A stretch of DNA of 64,000 nt from Pelagibacterium flavum (lineage in GTDB: Bacteria; Pseudomonadota; Alphaproteobacteria; Rhizobiales; Devosiaceae): contig NZ_CP107716.1 of NCBI RefSeq assembly GCF_025854335.1, forward strand, positions 124,001 through 188,000. Direction: 5' to 3'. The notes below the pieces were generated by a model that saw only the letters and a list, made by a program, of their open reading frames with translations, was not told the origin of the DNA and did no database searches. The translations under genes and the position numbers were made by a program. Each line of letters opens with the position of its first letter. Within the stretch, counting starts at the first letter, position 1. This document shows positions 46,989 to 55,759 of the stretch, in pieces.

Positions 46989-49109
46989 ATGGTGCGAGAG
47001 CCGACCTCTGAGCGTAGCAGCGAGGCTTTGCTTCTCGACGCTGCCCTACAAACGATCCCGTTTGGATTTTGCGTCTGGAGCGCCGATTTCGAGCTGGTCA
47101 TGTGGAACCAGCACTATCTCGATATCTATGGCTTTCCGCGCAAGTCGATCCGACGCGGCATGAGCCTTTTCGAAGTGGTCGCGCTTTCAACCGCGCTGGG
47201 CAACCATCCCGACACCGATCCCAAAAGCTTTTACGATGCCTATACCGCCGAACTCATGGGCAATCGCTCGGGATTGCGCGCCGTCAATCTCGAGTTGACG
47301 GCATCGCACCGCACGCTGGAAACCGCTCACATTTTTGCCCCCGGCCTTGGCTGGGTCGTCACCCATGAAGACGTGACCGATGAGATTGCGCGCTCGGACA
47401 TGATGAGCGAGCGCAAACGGGAGCTCGAGCGCCAATATGCGCTGCTCGACGCAGCCATCAACAACATCTCGCAGGGCCTGTCGATGTTCGACAATGACTT
47501 CCGGCTGGTCACCTGCAATGCGGAATTCGTTTCGATGTACAGGCTGCCTCCCGAGCTTGCCCGGCCGGGGGCGAGTTTCGACGATATTTTGGAGCACCGG
47601 CGCAAGACCAACACGCACGCCCCGGTGGATCGCAATGCCTATCGGTCCGAGCGCCAGAAGATCCTTACGGGCGGCCAGTTCGTGCGCGAAGTGGTCAAGA
47701 TGGCCAACGGGACGTTCCTGTCGCTACGCCACCAGCCCCTGAGCGGGGGTGGTGTGGTCACCACCCATGAGGACATCACCGACCAGTTGGCCGCCGAAGC
47801 CCGCATGCGGCATATGGCGACCCATGACGCGCTGACCGACCTGCCCAATCGTGGCCTGTTCCGCGAGGAGCTCGAAGCGGTGCTCAAAGGGCTCGAAAAG
47901 GGCAAGCAGCCGGCCCTGCTGGCCGTCAATATCGATCATTTCAAGGCCGTCAACGACAGCGAGGGGCATACGGTTGGCGACAAGGTGTTGCGCAAGATCG
48001 CCGAGCGGCTGTCCGAAACCGTCGGATCGCGCGGGATTGTGGCCCGCCTTGGGAGCGATGAGTTCACCGTCTTGATGCCCAATGTCGGTGTTCCTCACGA
48101 CGCCGCCGATCTGGCCCGTGCCATCGTCAAGGCGATTGGCGAGCCGATCATGTTCGGCCGCAAGGCAATAAAGCTCTCGACCTCGATCGGGATCGCCGTT
48201 GCTCCGGGCGACGGCAAGAGCACCGATGCGATCATGAACAATGCCGACCTGGCCTTGCTCCGCGCAAAATCGGAGGGCCGGGGCACCTACCACTTTTTCG
48301 AAGCCGGTATGGATGCGACACTGCAGCGTCGCCGGACGCTGGAAACGGGACTGCGCGACGCCCTGGCAAACAACGGGTTGTCTGTTGTTTTCCAGCCCAT
48401 TGTATCACTTCAAACCAACGTGGTCGTGGCGGCCGAGGCGCTCATGCGCTGGGACCATCCCCGGCTGGGTCCGATTTCTCCGGTCGAGTTTATTCCCATA
48501 GCCGAAGAGACCGGGATCATTCACGACATCGGCGGCTGGATACTGGAGGCGGCGACAAGGGCGGCCGCGCAATGGCCCGGCCCTGTGCGGGTCGCCATCA
48601 ACCTTTCCCCGATTCAGTTCAAGCGTCCCGACCTAGTGTCCACCATAAAGGCGGCGCTCGAGGCGGCCAGCCTTGACGCCAGCCGGCTCGAGCTTGAGAT
48701 CACCGAATCCTTGCTGCTCGAAAACAGCCAGTCCAATATCGACGTGCTGCTGGCGGTGCGCAGACTGGGCGTTCGGGTGGCCATGGATGATTTCGGGACC
48801 GGCTATTCGTCGCTCTCTTATCTGCGGGCCTTTCCGTTCGACAAGATCAAGATCGACCGCTCGTTCATGGCCGATGTCGCCACCAAGGCTGACAGCCGTG
48901 CCATTCTGGGCGCCATGATCTCGCTGGGGCGCAATCTGGGCATGACCACGGTGGCCGAAGGCGTTGAAACGGCAGAGCAGCTTGCCGTTGTGCGGGCCGA
49001 GGGGTGCACGCAGGTTCAGGGTTATTTCTTCTCGCCGCCGATTGAAGGCGAGGCTATGCTGGCCATGCTGCAAGCAGAACAATGCAATCGGGTCAGGCAG
49101 AGAGCCTGA
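46989..49109 (+). CDS. PAS-PAS-GGDEF-EAL cyclic-di-GMP protein
   Basis: 706 residues, no membrane helices: PAS (about 20-130), PAS (about 150-265), GGDEF (about 280-440), EAL (about 455-700). The GGDEF signature reads LGSDEF (Gly to Ser), and no RxxD inhibitory site was clear. The EAL part keeps AEALMRW, LEITESLLLEN, DDFGTGYSSLSYL and KIKIDRSFM, so it looks like an active phosphodiesterase; the GGDEF part may be a GTP sensor. PAS domains would supply a redox or ligand signal. It is followed by a sigma-like gene. Confidence 0.95.
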   Translation: MVREPTSERSSEALLLDAALQTIPFGFCVWSADFELVMWNQHYLDIYGFPRKSIRRGMSLFEVVALSTALGNHPDTDPKSFYDAYTAELMGNRSGLRAVNLELTASHRTLETAHIFAPGLGWVVTHEDVTDEIARSDMMSERKRELERQYALLDAAINNISQGLSMFDNDFRLVTCNAEFVSMYRLPPELARPGASFDDILEHRRKTNTHAPVDRNAYRSERQKILTGGQFVREVVKMANGTFLSLRHQPLSGGGVVTTHEDITDQLAAEARMRHMATHDALTDLPNRGLFREELEAVLKGLEKGKQPALLAVNIDHFKAVNDSEGHTVGDKVLRKIAERLSETVGSRGIVARLGSDEFTVLMPNVGVPHDAADLARAIVKAIGEPIMFGRKAIKLSTSIGIAVAPGDGKSTDAIMNNADLALLRAKSEGRGTYHFFEAGMDATLQRRRTLETGLRDALANNGLSVVFQPIVSLQTNVVVAAEALMRWDHPRLGPISPVEFIPIAEETGIIHDIGGWILEAATRAAAQWPGPVRVAINLSPIQFKRPDLVSTIKAALEAASLDASRLELEITESLLLENSQSNIDVLLAVRRLGVRVAMDDFGTGYSSLSYLRAFPFDKIKIDRSFMADVATKADSRAILGAMISLGRNLGMTTVAEGVETAEQLAVVRAEGCTQVQGYFFSPPIEGEAMLAMLQAEQCNRVRQRA

Positions 49110-49141
49110 CACGGTTTCGCGAGACCGAAAGCTCAAAGGCC

Positions 49142-49747
49142 ATGCGCCGGACCGTGCCCTATGCCGAACTGCTCGCCCTGGCGAAGCGCCACGCCCGGCG
49201 GGTCGATGAGGCCGAAGACGTCGTCCAGGAGGTCCTGATCGCGGCGGCTCTGGCAGGGCGCAGCGATTTTTCCAGCGCTGCTGATCGGCGCTGGATGGCG
49301 GGCGCTATTCGCAAACGCTCAGCCTTCGACGCCCGCTCGGCCGCCCGCCGGCGTGAGCGCGAGGCGCGGTGGCAGGCCGAAGCGCGTGCTGCTTCGGCCC
49401 CGGAAGGCGATGCCCTGAGCGTCATCCTCGCCGATCTGCCAAAGGGCCTGCGTGTCGTTGCGGCGCTGGCGCTTTCGGGGCATTCGAAAACGGAAATCGC
49501 CTATCTGCTCGATCTGCCCGATACTGCCTTGCGGCAGCGCATCCGCGCCCTCAAGCTGGCGCTGGCAAAAAAGGGCGTTGCGATGCCGGCCGAAATGATC
49601 GGGCTCAATCTCGATCTGGCCTATGGCACCATAAGGGATGGGTTGCTTGCGGCTCTGCAGCGTCATGGCGGCGCCTTTGCCAGCCATGATCCGGACGGGC
49701 ATGTTTTTTTCGTCCGATCGTCACGGCCTGCCTCACAAAAGACCTGA
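49142..49747 (+). CDS. Sigma-70-like regulator
   Basis: 201 residues with a region 2-like helix (RRVDEAEDVVQEVLIAAALAG) and a region 4-like helix-turn-helix (LPKGLRVVAALALSGHSKTE to LLDLPDTALRQRIRALKLAL), then an extra 50-residue tail ending HVFFVRSSRPASQKT. The core matches ECF-type sigma proteins, but the region 2.4/3 link is Arg/Ala-rich and atypical, so promoter recognition is uncertain. Its frame begins inside the last codons of the c-di-GMP gene; ATG 49142 was taken. No anti-sigma gene is next to it. Confidence 0.72.
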   Translation: MRRTVPYAELLALAKRHARRVDEAEDVVQEVLIAAALAGRSDFSSAADRRWMAGAIRKRSAFDARSAARRREREARWQAEARAASAPEGDALSVILADLPKGLRVVAALALSGHSKTEIAYLLDLPDTALRQRIRALKLALAKKGVAMPAEMIGLNLDLAYGTIRDGLLAALQRHGGAFASHDPDGHVFFVRSSRPASQKT

Positions 49748-49793
49748 GGGCGGCAACGGGGGATGTTTCAAACCCTTTTTCGAGGAGAGTTTC

Positions 49794-50180
49794 ATGACCA
49801 TGCCCAAACTGCAGGCGCCAAGCCTTGTGTTTTACGTATCCGACATCAGGCGCACCGAAGCGTTCTATCGCGATGTGCTGGGGATCGATATTCAGCGCCG
49901 CGAAGGGGCCGAGCCGTTCTGGCTCGTCGCCCCGTTCGAGAGCGGCTTTGAAGCGATATTTTTCGAACAGGAAGGCAAGCGCGGCGATACGCCGGCGCTG
50001 GTTTTCGATCTCAGAGAGGGCGGTATCGACGATGTGGTTGCGGCCCTGGCCGAAAAGGGCGTGACCATCGTTACCCCTGTCTCGGAGGCGCCCGGCGGCT
50101 GGAGTGCCGACTTTCTGGACCCGGATGGCTTTGGCCTGGGACTGTGGCAGTCCGAAGACCTCCCACGGTCGCTGAAATAG
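49794..50180 (+). CDS. VOC (glyoxalase/bleomycin-resistance fold) protein
   Basis: 128 residues with the two beta-alpha-beta-beta-beta units of the vicinal oxygen chelate fold: VFYVSDIRRTEAFYRDVLGI and, in the second half, GWSADFLDPDGFGLGLWQ. Metal ligands may be the Glu and Asp in these parts. It may be a glyoxalase-type, fosfomycin-type or binding-only protein. GAGGAGAG precedes ATG 49794. Confidence 0.85.
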   Translation: MTMPKLQAPSLVFYVSDIRRTEAFYRDVLGIDIQRREGAEPFWLVAPFESGFEAIFFEQEGKRGDTPALVFDLREGGIDDVVAALAEKGVTIVTPVSEAPGGWSADFLDPDGFGLGLWQSEDLPRSLK

Positions 50181-50190
50181 TTCCGATATG

Positions 50191-50220
50191 GCGCGAAGGC
50201 GGGCCGTTTCGCCTTCGCGC
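50191..50220 (+). terminator. Stem-loop after the VOC gene
   Basis: GCGCGAAGGCG pairs perfectly with CGCCTTCGCGC around GGCCGTTT. No T run; role as a terminator is likely but not shown. Confidence 0.55.
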
Positions 50221-50298
50221 ATGCCAGCCCTGCGCCGTTTTTCCTTGTTTGCGGGGCCGTCGTGAGGTATGGGCAGCCACATTATTTACTTCGTCGCG

Positions 50299-50345
50299 TT
50301 TCCGAACCGCAAAAGTGGGTGCCACTTTGGCTGGAAACACTCCGG
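50299..50345 (+). repeat. Extragenic palindrome (family copy B)
   Basis: Outer arms GTTTCC/GGAAAC and inner arms AAAGTGG/CCACTTT, with the core CCGAACCGCAAAA. It is the best-preserved copy and lies just before typA. Confidence 0.75.
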
Positions 50346-50372
50346 TAAATCCCGAAAATGGCTGGCCCCCTT

Positions 50373-52199
50373 ATGAGCTTGCGCAATATTGCGATCATTG
50401 CCCACGTTGACCATGGCAAAACGACGTTGATCGACGTCCTGCTGCGGCAGTCCGGCACCTTCCGTGACAACCAGCGCGTCGATGAACGCGTCATGGATTC
50501 CAACGATCTGGAAAAAGAGCGTGGCATCACCATTCTGGCGAAGGTCACTTCGCTCAACTGGAAAGACCATCGCATCAACATCGTCGATACGCCGGGCCAC
50601 GCCGATTTCGGGGGCGAGGTCGAGCGCATCCTGTCGATGGTCGATGGCGCGGTGATCCTGGTCGACGCTGCCGAAGGGCCGATGCCGCAGACCAAGTTCG
50701 TGCTCTCCAAGGCCCTCAAGATCGGCCTGCGCCCGATCGTTGCGATCAACAAGATCGACAAGCCCGAAGAACGGCACAACGAAGTGCTCGATGAGATCTT
50801 TGATCTCTTCGTGTCTCTCGATGCCACTCCCGAGCAGCTCGATTTCCCTGTTCTTTACGGTTCGGCCAAGCAGGGCTGGATGGCGGACGATCCGTCCGGA
50901 CCCAAGGACACCATGGGCCCGCTGCTCGACAAGGTCATCGAACATTTCGAAGAGCCCAAGGTCGAAGAGGGCCCGTTCCGGATGCTGGTCACGACCATCG
51001 AACGCAATCCCTTCCTTGGCCGCATCCTGACCGGGCGGGTGTTTTCGGGTTCGGTCAAGCCCGGCGATTCCGTCCATGCGCTCTCGCGCGACGGCAAGAC
51101 TGTCGAAAAGGGTCGTATCTCAAAGGTTCTCGGCTTTCGTGGTCTTGAGCGCGAGCCGATCGAAGAGGGCAAGGCCGGCGACATCGTCGCTCTGGCGGGT
51201 CTTGAAACAGCGACCGTTGCCAACACCATTGCCGTGCCGCAGGTCTCCGAGGCGCTTGAAGCCAAGCCCATCGATCCGCCGACCCTGTCGGTTACCTTCC
51301 GCATCAATGACGGCCCGCTGGCCGGCCGCGAAGGCGACAAGGTGCAGTCGCGCGTCATCCGCGAGCGTCTGCTGCGCGAAGCCGAAGGCAATGTGGCGAT
51401 CCGGGTCACGCCGGGCGATGACAATGACAGTTTCGACGTTGCCGGCCGTGGCGAACTCCAGCTGGGCGTTCTGATCGAAACCATGCGCCGCGAAGGGTTC
51501 GAATTGTGCCTTGGCCGCCCCAAGGTGCTATTCCGTGAAGAGAACGGGCAAAAGCTCGAGCCGATCGAAGAAGTCATCATCGACGTCGACGACGAATATT
51601 CGTCCGTGGTCGTCCAGAAGCTCACCGAGCGCCGTGGCGATCTTGTCGAAATGCGGCCCTCGGGCGCCGGTCGTACCCGCGTCCGGCTTTACGTTCCCAC
51701 CCGTGGATTGATCGGCTATCAGGGCGAATTGCTGTCCGATACCCGCGGCACGGCAATTTTCAACCGCGTATTCCACGAATATTCGGCGTTCAAGGGCCCG
51801 CTGCCCATGCGCCGCACCGGCGTTCTGATTTCCAACGCCACCGGCCAGGCCGTGGCCTATGCGCTGTTCAACCTCGAAGATCGTGGCCCGATGCTGATCG
51901 ATCCGGGCGTGGACGTTTACGAGGGCATGATCGTTGGCGAGCACAATCGCGAGAACGATCTCGAAGTGAACGTGCTTAAAGGCAAGCAGCTCACCAATAT
52001 CCGCACCACGTCAAAAGACGAGGCGATCCGGTTGACCCCGCCCAAAAAGCTCAGTCTCGAACAGGCGCTCAGCTATATTGCCGATGATGAATATGTCGAG
52101 GTCACGCCCAACTCGGTGCGGCTGCGCAAGATTTATCTCGACCCCCATGATCGCAAGCGCGCTTCGCGTGCCGCGGCAGCAGAAGCTGCGGCCAGCTGA
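50373..52199 (+). CDS. typA: GTP-binding protein TypA/BipA
   Basis: Translational GTPase involved in 50S biogenesis at low temperature and under stress. 608 residues; G motifs AHVDHGKTTLIDVLL, ERGITI, DTPGHADFGGEVER and NKIDK are all present, followed by domains III, V and the TypA-specific C-terminal domain (YEGMIVGEHNRENDLEVNVL). Starting at MSLRNIAIIAHVDHG is standard; an ATG at 50358 in frame is the alternative, and neither has a strong ribosome-binding site. Confidence 0.97.
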   Translation: MSLRNIAIIAHVDHGKTTLIDVLLRQSGTFRDNQRVDERVMDSNDLEKERGITILAKVTSLNWKDHRINIVDTPGHADFGGEVERILSMVDGAVILVDAAEGPMPQTKFVLSKALKIGLRPIVAINKIDKPEERHNEVLDEIFDLFVSLDATPEQLDFPVLYGSAKQGWMADDPSGPKDTMGPLLDKVIEHFEEPKVEEGPFRMLVTTIERNPFLGRILTGRVFSGSVKPGDSVHALSRDGKTVEKGRISKVLGFRGLEREPIEEGKAGDIVALAGLETATVANTIAVPQVSEALEAKPIDPPTLSVTFRINDGPLAGREGDKVQSRVIRERLLREAEGNVAIRVTPGDDNDSFDVAGRGELQLGVLIETMRREGFELCLGRPKVLFREENGQKLEPIEEVIIDVDDEYSSVVVQKLTERRGDLVEMRPSGAGRTRVRLYVPTRGLIGYQGELLSDTRGTAIFNRVFHEYSAFKGPLPMRRTGVLISNATGQAVAYALFNLEDRGPMLIDPGVDVYEGMIVGEHNRENDLEVNVLKGKQLTNIRTTSKDEAIRLTPPKKLSLEQALSYIADDEYVEVTPNSVRLRKIYLDPHDRKRASRAAAAEAAAS

Positions 52200-52290
52200 G
52201 CGCTGCAAGCGCTCCAAGTTGATTTGGCATTGACGCGGAGCGGGCCTATATTAAGGGCCCGCTCTGCCCATGTTTTCAAGAGGTGCCGTC

Positions 52291-52596
52291 ATGAGCGATA
52301 CTTCGACCAAGCAACGCACACAGACCAAGCTCAAGACCGCGCGGCCCAAGCTGCACAAGGTCATCCTCATCAATGATGATTACACGCCGCGCGATTTTGT
52401 GGTGAAGGTCCTTGAATCGGTTTTCCGGCTCGGCGAGCCGCAAGCGGAATCGATCATGATGACCGCGCACCAGAAGGGCGCGGCGGTCATTGCGGTTTAC
52501 ACCAAGGAAATCGCCGAGACCAAGGCAGATGAAGCTATCGAGCTCTCCCAGCAGTTCGGCTTCCCGCTGATGGTCACGACCGAGCCCGAGGAATAG
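52291..52596 (+). CDS. clpS: ATP-dependent Clp protease adaptor ClpS
   Basis: N-recognin that hands N-degron proteins to ClpAP. 101 residues, with the loop HKVILINDDYTPRDFVVKVL, the ligand-pocket region QAESIMMTAHQKGAAVIAVYT and the ending GFPLMVTTEPEE. The C-terminus and the absence of clpA next door make it resemble the second alphaproteobacterial type, ClpS2, which has altered substrate selectivity. AGAGGTG precedes ATG 52291. It probably stands alone. Confidence 0.92.
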   Translation: MSDTSTKQRTQTKLKTARPKLHKVILINDDYTPRDFVVKVLESVFRLGEPQAESIMMTAHQKGAAVIAVYTKEIAETKADEAIELSQQFGFPLMVTTEPEE

Positions 52597-52614
52597 GGCC
52601 CGGTCGCAGGGTCA

Positions 52615-53391
52615 TCAATACCACTCGCCGCGCACCACTTCAGTACCGCCGCCGGCTTCATCCATCAGCAATTGCTCGAACAGATCGATGTCGCTGTCCC
52701 TGTAGTGATAGGGATAGACATAGGTTGGCAGGAAGGCCGCCACGCCTGACGCTGCCTGTTCCTCGCTCATTGTGAACGGCAGGTTCATGGGCACGAAGGC
52801 AACCGAAATGTTTTCGAGGGCGCGCATTTCGGGAATGTCTTCGGTGTCCCCGGCAATATAGACGCGCTTTCCGCCGATGGTGAGGATATAGCCATTGTCG
52901 CGGCCCTGTGGGTGATATTGCAGCCGGTCCTCGGTGGTGTTGTAAGCCGGGATCGCCTCGATGGAGATATCGCCGAAACTGTCGCTGTCGCCATTGGCCA
53001 TTTCGCGGGCGTTGGATGCCAGTGCTTCAGGCAACATGGCAAAGACCGCCGGATTGGCAATGATTTCGGTCCCTTCGACCACAAGCGCCTCAAGCGTGGG
53101 CAGGTCGAAGTGGTCGCCGTGCTCATGGGTAATGAGGATCAGGTCAGGAGGCGGCAGGTCGGAATAGAGTTCGGCTCCGCCAACCGGATCGACATAGATC
53201 ACACCTGAGGGGGTCTCGATGACCAGCGAGGCGTGCGAGATCGGGTGGATGAAAAAATCACCCGCGTCGGACGGATAGAGATCGCCTTCGGGCTGCTGGC
53301 CGAAAGCCGTGCGGGGCAGGATGGTGGTAACACCAAGCGCGGCGAGGGTGGATAATCCAAGGCCAAGTGTTTGTCGGCGGTTGATGGGCAT
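52615..53391 (-). CDS. MBL-fold metallo-hydrolase, Tat-exported
   Basis: 258 residues with an N-terminal twin-arginine signal (NRRQTLGLGLSTLAALGVT), so it is folded before export. The zinc motif is ITHEHGDHFDLPT, and the further ligand regions are KRVYIAGDTEDIPEM and PYHYR at the C-terminus. It belongs to the UlaG/RomA-like group of small MBL hydrolases; the substrate is unknown. GGAGGACG is before ATG 53391. Convergent with clpS. Confidence 0.87.
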   Translation of the reverse strand: MPINRRQTLGLGLSTLAALGVTTILPRTAFGQQPEGDLYPSDAGDFFIHPISHASLVIETPSGVIYVDPVGGAELYSDLPPPDLILITHEHGDHFDLPTLEALVVEGTEIIANPAVFAMLPEALASNAREMANGDSDSFGDISIEAIPAYNTTEDRLQYHPQGRDNGYILTIGGKRVYIAGDTEDIPEMRALENISVAFVPMNLPFTMSEEQAASGVAAFLPTYVYPYHYRDSDIDLFEQLLMDEAGGGTEVVRGEWY

Positions 53392-53580
53392 GGTCGCGTC
53401 CTCCAGGCTGCAATGTTGCTCAACCACTATAAACGTTGGAGCCCGGGAAATGATCGCCAGCTGACATTCACAATGGCGCGAGCCTCGCATGCGAAGAAAA
53501 CTGATCTCGATTTCGCCGGTATTTGCCTGTTAATCTGACCTTAACATGTGAGACGCGGGCCGTGGCCCAGGGGATTTTCA

Positions 53581-54948
53581 ATGCCGAGCCAGAACAACGC
53601 CGCCCGCATCGGGCAGACGATCAAGGGTCTTGAAACCACAACGCGCTTTGCCCTGGCGGTCCTCGCGCTGGCCAGCGGGGTCTATACCTATCTGGGGGTG
53701 AGGGGCCTTCTGGATGGCGACGCCAATTTCGTGTTTTTCGCAGCGATCATCTATTCGGCGGCCGTATCGGTCGGCATTTATGTGTTCTGGAGCTATATGA
53801 TGCGGTTCCTGCCGCTCATGCGCACCATGAGCCAACGGCTCGCGATGACGGTGGTCATGGCGCTGGGCTCTGTGATGATCGTCGCCATGAGTTCCTGGCT
53901 CAATGCCGCAGCCCTTGCCGGCTCGGCGGCGCTCGAACAGCACATGGCGGTGACGCTGGAAGATTATACCGGCGATCTTGATGCTGCCCATGCCAATGCA
54001 CTGGGCGCGCAATCGCTTCTGCCCGACGTGCAACGCGCGTCCGAACGATTTGCCACGCTGGCCGATGAGGAACGCAGCGGCGGTGCGCTGACCGGCTCGG
54101 CGGGCTCGGGATCGGTCGTGCAGCTTTTGAGCCAGATGAGTTCGCAGATGAATTCGCTGGGCACTTCGATTTCGAATTCGCAAGCGCGGGTCAACGAATT
54201 GTTCCAGACCGGCTCGGAACGGCTCAGCGCGATGCGGGAATTGGTGTCAGCGCCGGGCGCCGTGCAGCCGCGTGCCGATGAGTTCGCCGCCGAGATTGTC
54301 GCTCTGACCGGGGTCATCGCCGCCTTGCAGGAAACATCGGTCGCGCCGTCTGTGGCGCGTGCTGCCGAAGATCTTTCGCTGGGGTTCATCGCTCCCGTCG
54401 CCGATGGACTAAGCGCCGGGCTCGTGGTGCGTCAGGACGCGGCCATGGCCAATATCCGCGAGGCGGTGTCGGCCCAGTCGACGGCGCTCAGCGAGGCGGC
54501 GCAGGCAATCATCAACCAGCCGCGCGTCGAACCGCGCCGGTTCGTTCCACTTTCGAGCGCCGAGGCCGTGCTGCGCTATGCTTCCGATTTCCTGCCCTCA
54601 TGGGCGGGCGCTATATCCATCGACCTTTTGCCGGTCGTTCTGGTTCTGCTGCTGGTGGTGGCCCACGAGGCCATGCGGCGCGACGCCGAGGCGCTTGATG
54701 ACGCGGAAACGCTGACCGCCGCCGACATGATGCGGGCCGTGGCGCTGCACAACCAGATGATGGCGAGCGCGGTATCGACCGAACGGGTTGAGCCGAAAGA
54801 CCAACCCGAGGACGAGCCGCTCGTCGAGCCTGAACCAGCGGAGCGCGCCGAGGCAGATGAAGCGTCCAGCACCGAAACCGAGAACGATACCGTCACGACA
54901 ATTCCCGCCTTTCAGCGCAAGCGAGGCGACGGGCCAGTCCGGTCATGA
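53581..54948 (+). CDS. Membrane protein of unknown function paired with a ClpP-like protease
   Basis: 455 residues. Three hydrophobic helices near the N-terminus (within 25-115) and one at about 347-365 (LPVVLVLLLVV) bracket a long Ala/Ser-rich helical region (120-345; MSSQMNSLGTSISNSQARVN), probably periplasmic and coiled-coil-like. The C-terminal 90 residues are acidic and disordered. I do not recognise the family. The stop overlaps the next gene's start (ATGA at 54945-54948), so the two are coupled. Confidence 0.75.
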   Translation: MPSQNNAARIGQTIKGLETTTRFALAVLALASGVYTYLGVRGLLDGDANFVFFAAIIYSAAVSVGIYVFWSYMMRFLPLMRTMSQRLAMTVVMALGSVMIVAMSSWLNAAALAGSAALEQHMAVTLEDYTGDLDAAHANALGAQSLLPDVQRASERFATLADEERSGGALTGSAGSGSVVQLLSQMSSQMNSLGTSISNSQARVNELFQTGSERLSAMRELVSAPGAVQPRADEFAAEIVALTGVIAALQETSVAPSVARAAEDLSLGFIAPVADGLSAGLVVRQDAAMANIREAVSAQSTALSEAAQAIINQPRVEPRRFVPLSSAEAVLRYASDFLPSWAGAISIDLLPVVLVLLLVVAHEAMRRDAEALDDAETLTAADMMRAVALHNQMMASAVSTERVEPKDQPEDEPLVEPEPAERAEADEASSTETENDTVTTIPAFQRKRGDGPVRS

Positions 54949-55757
54949 GCAGCCTTGAAACACCGACGCCGCGAAAAAGCGCGGCCAGAGCGGTCGTTGA
55001 AAGGATCGCGGCAGTCGAGGATGGCGCGATCCTCAAGACCGTGTTCTTTGCCATGCTGGCTGGTGCGGCATGGGTCCTGGCGAACGATTATTTCGAGCTC
55101 AATGCCAGCCGGCCCGGTGATCTGGCGGTAACGCCCGGAGACCCGATGCTCCCGGCCGTCGATCGACCCGAAATCGATCCGGACAATCCGGCCTATCGGC
55201 CGCTCGAACACATCACGACGCCGCCCGAGCAGCTTGCCGAACCGCTCTCGATCGAGTTGGTCGGCGGCGGTGTGCTCATGCTTTCGGGAACCATCGTTCC
55301 GGGTGCCGCCACAAGCTTTGCCGGTGAGATCGAGAGACGGGGCGACTATGTTGAGACCGTAGCGCTCAATTCGCCGGGCGGATCGGTGGAGGACGCGCTG
55401 GTCATCGGAAGGCTGATCCGGGAGAACGGTTTTGATACGGCGGTTGGCGATGGTGCCTTGTGCGGCTCGTCGTGTCCGCTGGTGCTGGCCGGCGGCGTCG
55501 AGCGCATCATATCGGACAATGCGGCGGTCGGAGTGCATCAGATTTATGCCGGGGCTGGAGGCGACGATGTCGGCTCGGCCCAGGCCATGTCCGATGCGCA
55601 ATCGGTGACGGCGCGTATCGCGCGCTATCTTGGGGAAATGGGCATCGACCCGCTGGTGTGGATCAACGCCATGGAAACGCCCCCCGACCGGCTCTATTTC
55701 CTGACGATGGACGAAATGGAGCAAACCCGGCTGGCCGCTACGTCGGGTCCGAGTTGA
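54945..55757 (+). CDS. ClpP-like periplasmic serine protease (COG3904-type)
   Basis: 270 residues with one N-terminal membrane helix (ILKTVFFAMLAGAAWVLAN) and a ClpP/crotonase-like domain facing the periplasm. The oxyanion strand is LNSPGGSVEDALVIGRLIR, the probable nucleophile Ser lies in ALCGSSCPLVLAGG and the probable His in AVGVHQIYAG. The acid residue is not certain. It has no Clp ATPase partner here. Translational coupling to the upstream membrane protein suggests that protein is its substrate, scaffold or regulator. Confidence 0.83.
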   Translation: MSSLETPTPRKSAARAVVERIAAVEDGAILKTVFFAMLAGAAWVLANDYFELNASRPGDLAVTPGDPMLPAVDRPEIDPDNPAYRPLEHITTPPEQLAEPLSIELVGGGVLMLSGTIVPGAATSFAGEIERRGDYVETVALNSPGGSVEDALVIGRLIRENGFDTAVGDGALCGSSCPLVLAGGVERIISDNAAVGVHQIYAGAGGDDVGSAQAMSDAQSVTARIARYLGEMGIDPLVWINAMETPPDRLYFLTMDEMEQTRLAATSGPS

Positions 55758-55759
55758 TC

